Positions 60,562 through 64,000 of a DNA stretch of 64,000 nucleotides are shown piece by piece. Source of the stretch: Flectonema sp. DT1601 (lineage: Eukaryota > Euglenozoa > Diplonemea > Diplonemida > Diplonemidae); assembly GCA_964019425.1 (NCBI GenBank), contig OZ025837.1, positions 305,001 to 369,000 on the forward strand. The letters are read 5' to 3'. The first letter of the stretch is position 1; each line of letters starts with the position of its first letter. The notes under the pieces were generated by a model. It worked only from the letters and a program-made list of their open reading frames with translations, ran no database searches and was not told where the DNA came from. Position numbers and translations under genes: made by a program.

Positions 60562-61765
60562 CTACAGGTCGAGTAACAATTGGAGCCTTTTTACCAAATC
60601 TTCTCCGTGACATGATGTGTTCACCTGCTAAGCAGGATGACAGTTCTTTGTTATCAATCGCATCCCACATTATTGCTTTTGAAACACCTTCTCTCGATAA
60701 TTGCTGGATCATCACATTGCGAGCTACTTCCTTCTGCTCATCATCTGTTAAGGATGCTTCAATACAGACCTCCTGCATAAGTGACAACAATTCATCCTCA
60801 CATGACAGGGATGGCACTACTCTAGTTGAGAACAGTACACACACATCCTCAGCAGTAAACTCTTTGAAGGAAGAACTATTGTTTTTTGAAAGACAGCCGC
60901 CCTCTTCTAGTTTCTCGTGACAAACCTTGATGAGTAACTCGCTGTGTGTCTCCCGTGACAGTCTGAGTAGTCGACACACATCACTGTCTTCGATTTGATG
61001 AGACACATGCTCAGAAATATCATTTAATAGTGACCTACACGTGATGTTGAGGTCCAGTATTTGTCTTCCAGTTGTAACCATATTCTTGATCAAATCCAAC
61101 AGAAGATTTCTAATTTCCTCCGCCTGCAAGTAGCAAACAAGTCGGTAAATGTTTTCAAGCTGTTTTACATCGAGAGCAACGTCTACTTGTGCTCCATACA
61201 TCAATTGCATAACAAATAGGAAGTCATCCTGAGATACGAAATCAAGGTCAATAATTATATGTTTCGACGCGGACTCTTTAAAATCACTCAGAGCGGAACT
61301 AAAATATTTCGAGCTAGCTTCCACCATCATTCGATAGACAACTCCGATAAAGGCTACCTTCAGAGCGGAACTAAAATATTTCGAGCTAGCTTTCACCATC
61401 ATTCGATAGACAACTCCGATAAAGGCTACCTTCAGAGCGGAACTAAAATATTTCGAGCTAGCTTCCACCATCATTCGATACAACTCATAGACATCTCCGT
61501 TAAAGGTTACCTTCAGAGCGGAACTAAAATATTTCGAGGCAGCTTCCACCATCACTCGATGCAACGCATAGTCAGTTCTGTTAGAGGTTACCTTCAGATC
61601 GGAACTAAAGTATTTCGAGCCAGCTTCCACCATCATTCGATGCAACGCATAGTCAGTTCCGTTAAAGGTTACCTTCAGATCTGATGTTCTCGTATCGTTG
61701 ATTGAATCTGACCGATCGATACTACAGACGGCTACTTTCGTTTTTTTGGTTTTATATGAAAACAT
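60518..61765 (-). CDS. Long BTB/BACK protein with repeated BTB segment, copy 2
   Basis: 415 residues, as copy 1 but with five N-terminal BTB segments (residues 29-157) instead of six. The remaining BTB, BACK-like and C-terminal parts match copy 1, including the TCC-TAA end. Confidence 0.8.
   Translation of the reverse strand: MFSYKTKKTKVAVCSIDRSDSINDTRTSDLKVTFNGTDYALHRMMVEAGSKYFSSDLKVTSNRTDYALHRVMVEAASKYFSSALKVTFNGDVYELYRMMVEASSKYFSSALKVAFIGVVYRMMVKASSKYFSSALKVAFIGVVYRMMVEASSKYFSSALSDFKESASKHIIIDLDFVSQDDFLFVMQLMYGAQVDVALDVKQLENIYRLVCYLQAEEIRNLLLDLIKNMVTTGRQILDLNITCRSLLNDISEHVSHQIEDSDVCRLLRLSRETHSELLIKVCHEKLEEGGCLSKNNSSSFKEFTAEDVCVLFSTRVVPSLSCEDELLSLMQEVCIEASLTDDEQKEVARNVMIQQLSREGVSKAIMWDAIDNKELSSCLAGEHIMSRRRFGKKAPIVTRPVDANRRQIHREKESS
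61295..61681 (-). repeat. 72/81-bp tandem repeat of the BTB N-terminal segment, 5 units
   Basis: Three 27-aa and two 24-aa units. The third differs from its unit 1 counterpart ([11 protein letters not shown] against [11 protein letters not shown]), and one 24-aa unit is missing. Confidence 0.93.
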
Positions 61766-62124
61766 TTCTCAAAATCCGTCAAAACTTTAGAAAAGAATAA
61801 ATAATATTAATTAACCGAGTTAATGAACTGCACTTGTTGTGGAATTAAATCAAATCATAACAACACTTTTAAAGGTATCAAGAATAATAGTATTTAAGAT
61901 AAGAAGGTGTAATTTATTAAAAGAGCGGATCAGAGTTAACAGCAGAGAAGATCATGGTTGCGATGGCCTTCACTTTCTCGCTTTTCTTTTTTGGATTAGA
62001 GCAAAACCTGTTTTGAGAAGGAAGCCGTGACAAAAAAAAAAAACCACACGAGGCAAGACAACAAAGACTGCTACAGAACATCGCCCGTGCAATGCGGGAA
62101 CACCGTAAACGTACGTAACCAGCA
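61766..62124 (-). repeat. Upstream region of long BTB gene, unit 2
   Basis: Third of four copies of the shared BTB upstream region; contains the CGTACG-TAACCAGCAG-CGTACG arrangement, as in unit 1. Confidence 0.85.
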
Positions 62125-62229
62125 GCGTACGGCGCCCGAGAAGGAGTAGGAATCCTGTTCAGAGACTTCACTTCAGTTAATCAAATGAACGTTAGCTTGT
62201 AACTCAACAGGGATAGACACCTCATAAGA

Positions 62230-62412
62230 TTACCAACAACCACGATGACAATTACATCCACATCGCGGTATATTACACGGTATTTGCTGGGACACTAAAT
62301 GATTACCAAAAGGATTCATAGAAATCTGTCTCCCAAAAGTATCTACAGGACCATACCCAACAGTAACAGGTTGCGGTGCAACATGAGAAAATAGAAAAAC
62401 AGGATTGCGCAT
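62230..62412 (-). CDS. Small ORF with single APQPxTVGY unit and Cys tail (unit 2)
   Basis: Identical 60-residue ORF to that at 54010-54192, again starting 16 nt after the short BTB stop. Coding status uncertain. Confidence 0.4.
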   Translation of the reverse strand: MRNPVFLFSHVAPQPVTVGYGPVDTFGRQISMNPFGNHLVSQQIPCNIPRCGCNCHRGCW

Positions 62413-62428
62413 TTATTGAATTGCACAA

Positions 62429-63337
62429 TCATTCTTTTTCCCATCCCATTAGCACAATTGGAGCCTTTTGACTAAATCGTCTCGCTAACCAGATGTGTTC
62501 ACCCGCTAAGCAGGATGACAGTTCTTTGTTATCAACCGCATCCCACAACAATGCTTTTGAAACCCCCTCTTGCGATAATTCCTGGAACACCACATTGCGA
62601 GCTACTTCCTTCTGCTCATCATCTGTTAAGGATGCTTCAATACAGACCTCCTGCATAAGTGACAACAATTCATCCTCACTTGACAGGGATGGCACTACTC
62701 TAGTTGAGAACAGTACACACACATCCTCAGCAGTAAACTCTTTGAAGGAAGAAATATTGTCTCTTGAAAGACAGTCGCCCCCCGCTAGAACTTCGTGACA
62801 AACCTTGATGAGTAACTCGCTGTGTGTCTCCCGTGACAGTCTGAGTAGTCGACACACATCACTGTCTTCGATTTGATGAGACACATGCTCAGAAATATCA
62901 TTTAATAGTGATCTATACGTGATGTTGAGGTCCAGTATTTGTCTTCCAGTTGTAACCATTTTCTTGATCAAATCCAACAGATGATTTCTAATTCCTGCTA
63001 TCTGTAAGTAGCAAACAAGTCGGTAAAGGTTTTCAAGCTGTTTTACATCGAGAGCAACGTCTACTTGTGCTCCATATATCCAACGGACTACAAATAGGAA
63101 GTCATTCTGAGATACGAAATCAAGGTCAATAATTATATGTTTCGACGCGGACTCTTCAAAATCACTCAAAGCAGAACTAAAATATTTCGAGGCAGCTTCC
63201 ACCATCATTCGATGCAACGCATAGTCAGTTCCATTAAAGGTTACCTTCAGATCTGATGTTCTCGTATCGTTGATTGAATCTGACCGATCGATACTACGGA
63301 CGGCTACTTTCGTTTTTTTGGTTTTATTTGATAACAT
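62429..63337 (-). CDS. Short BTB/BACK protein, copy 2
   Basis: 302 residues, identical to the copy at 54209-55117 by reading. One BTB domain and a BACK-like region. A silent-type change is visible upstream in the DNA (CCGTTAAAG to CCATTAAAG near 63232). Confidence 0.85.
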   Translation of the reverse strand: MLSNKTKKTKVAVRSIDRSDSINDTRTSDLKVTFNGTDYALHRMMVEAASKYFSSALSDFEESASKHIIIDLDFVSQNDFLFVVRWIYGAQVDVALDVKQLENLYRLVCYLQIAGIRNHLLDLIKKMVTTGRQILDLNITYRSLLNDISEHVSHQIEDSDVCRLLRLSRETHSELLIKVCHEVLAGGDCLSRDNISSFKEFTAEDVCVLFSTRVVPSLSSEDELLSLMQEVCIEASLTDDEQKEVARNVVFQELSQEGVSKALLWDAVDNKELSSCLAGEHIWLARRFSQKAPIVLMGWEKE

Positions 63338-63686
63338 TTCTCAAAATACGTCAAAACTTTAGAAAAGAATAAATAATATTAATTAACCGAGTTAATGAAC
63401 TGCACCTGTTGTGGAATTAAATCAAATCATAACAACACTTTTAAAGGTATCAAGAATAATAGTATCTAAGATAAGAAGGTGTAATTTATTAAAAGAGCGG
63501 ATCAGAGTTAACAGCAGAGAAGATCATGGTTGCGATGGCCTTCACTTTCTCGCTTTTCCTTTTTGGATTAGAGCAAAACCTGTTTTGAGAAGGAAGGCGT
63601 GACAAAAAAACAAACCACACAAGGCAAGACAACAAAGACTGCTACAGAACATCGCCCGTGCAATGCGGGAACACCGTAAACGTACG
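63338..63686 (-). repeat. Upstream region of short BTB gene, unit 2
   Basis: Fourth copy of the BTB upstream region, ending in CGTACGCTGCTGGCTA just before the junction with unit 3. Confidence 0.85.
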
Positions 63687-63705
63687 CTGCTGGCTATTTT
63701 AAACG

Positions 63706-64000
63706 AATTTAAACGAATAGCTGGTTCAAGTGGTTATGAGTTTTTTTTCAAAACACGATTTAGTTCCATCTCCCCCCTCACCCAAGTTTCCACCTCTTTT
63801 TTTAAGTATTTTTCTTGTCAACAACCTTCTTGTTTCCTAAGAAATACGCAACGGCTATAATTGGTACCAAAGCAAACCATCCCCAAGCTGAAGGGTAGCG
63901 ATGCTCTCGCGTATTAACAGTTTTTGATTGTGTTGGAGATGTATACAGAACAGGAGAAAGCAGCTGACATGAATTGTGATCTGAAAATTCCGATGACCAA
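63706..64000 (-). repeat. Tandem array unit 3 (start only)
   Basis: The first 295 bp repeat the left end of units 1 and 2 and enter the C-terminal coding part of a third protease gene. The array therefore continues beyond the window. Confidence 0.9.
63802..64000 (-). CDS. Subtilisin-like membrane protease, copy 3 (C-terminal part only)
   Basis: The final 65 or so codons match copies 1 and 2, including the membrane helix and the tail. It encodes FLGNKKVV as in copy 1, while a nearby silent site (CAACAACC) matches copy 2, so its pattern is mosaic. The rest lies beyond the right edge. Confidence 0.85.
   Translation of the reverse strand, partial: WSSEFSDHNSCQLLSPVLYTSPTQSKTVNTREHRYPSAWGWFALVPIIAVAYFLGNKKVVDKKNT

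Larger units (their letters stand above)
55486..63705 (-). repeat. Tandem array unit 2 (about 8.22 kb)
   Basis: Same gene order as unit 1. The roughly 397-bp size difference is explained almost entirely by 17 additional 27-bp repeats (459 bp) minus one 72-bp BTB repeat. Joined head to tail with units 1 and 3 at AAACGAATTTAAACGAAT. Confidence 0.92.

Noticed and set aside
1-64000. tRNA, rRNA, transposon or viral elements
   Set aside because: I saw no cloverleaf, rRNA signature, transposase, reverse transcriptase, integrase or terminal repeat.

Overview
The window is nuclear DNA of a microbial eukaryote. The evidence is spliceosomal GT-AG introns, secreted proteins built of EGF-like modules, BTB/BACK-type proteins, A/T homopolymer tracts between genes, and no bacterial operon features. 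Two recognisable centriole/cilium genes (CEP104 and a HYLS1-like gene) suggest that the organism builds centrioles and probably flagella. I cannot name the lineage. Every gene I can support lies on the minus strand, so the whole 64 kb reads right to left.

Region 1 (1-38,893) is the 5' 38.7 kb of coding sequence of one colossal gene that runs off the left edge. A 12,107-codon first exon, a 60-codon second exon and at least 732 codons of a third exon give at least 12,899 residues. The product has a signal peptide, a glycine-rich block, a DUF4215-like Cys repeat, a von Willebrand A domain with a MIDAS motif, a Calx-beta-like domain, about 9,200 residues of EGF/laminin-type cysteine modules (roughly 140-150), a C-type lectin domain, VCBS/cadherin-like segments, four more EGF modules, two LamG-like domains around an IPT/TIG domain, a REJ-like region and a GPS-like cysteine region at the window edge. 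It looks like a giant surface adhesin or receptor.

Region 2 (38.9-47.6 kb) holds ordinary single-copy genes: a predicted pseudokinase, an unrecognised 276-aa protein, CEP104 (two exons), a HYLS1-like gene with a decayed partial copy of its 3' end, and a TPR-like protein. They are separated by A/T homopolymer-rich spacers.

Region 3 (47,663 to the right edge) is a tandem array of 7.8-8.2 kb units: two full units and the beginning of a third. In transcription order each unit carries a short BTB gene, a long BTB gene whose first BTB segment is tandemly repeated 5-6 times, an overlapping ORF with a 27-bp/9-residue repeat (53 copies in unit 1, 70 in unit 2), and a membrane-anchored subtilisin-like protease with a PA domain. 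The protease copies differ at only 3 of 745 residues, whereas the minisatellite and the BTB repeat have changed copy number, so the duplication is recent and the repeats are mutating quickly. The overlap of the long BTB ORF with the repeat ORF, in the +1 frame at a UCC-UAA stop, and the array itself are the least expected features of the window.
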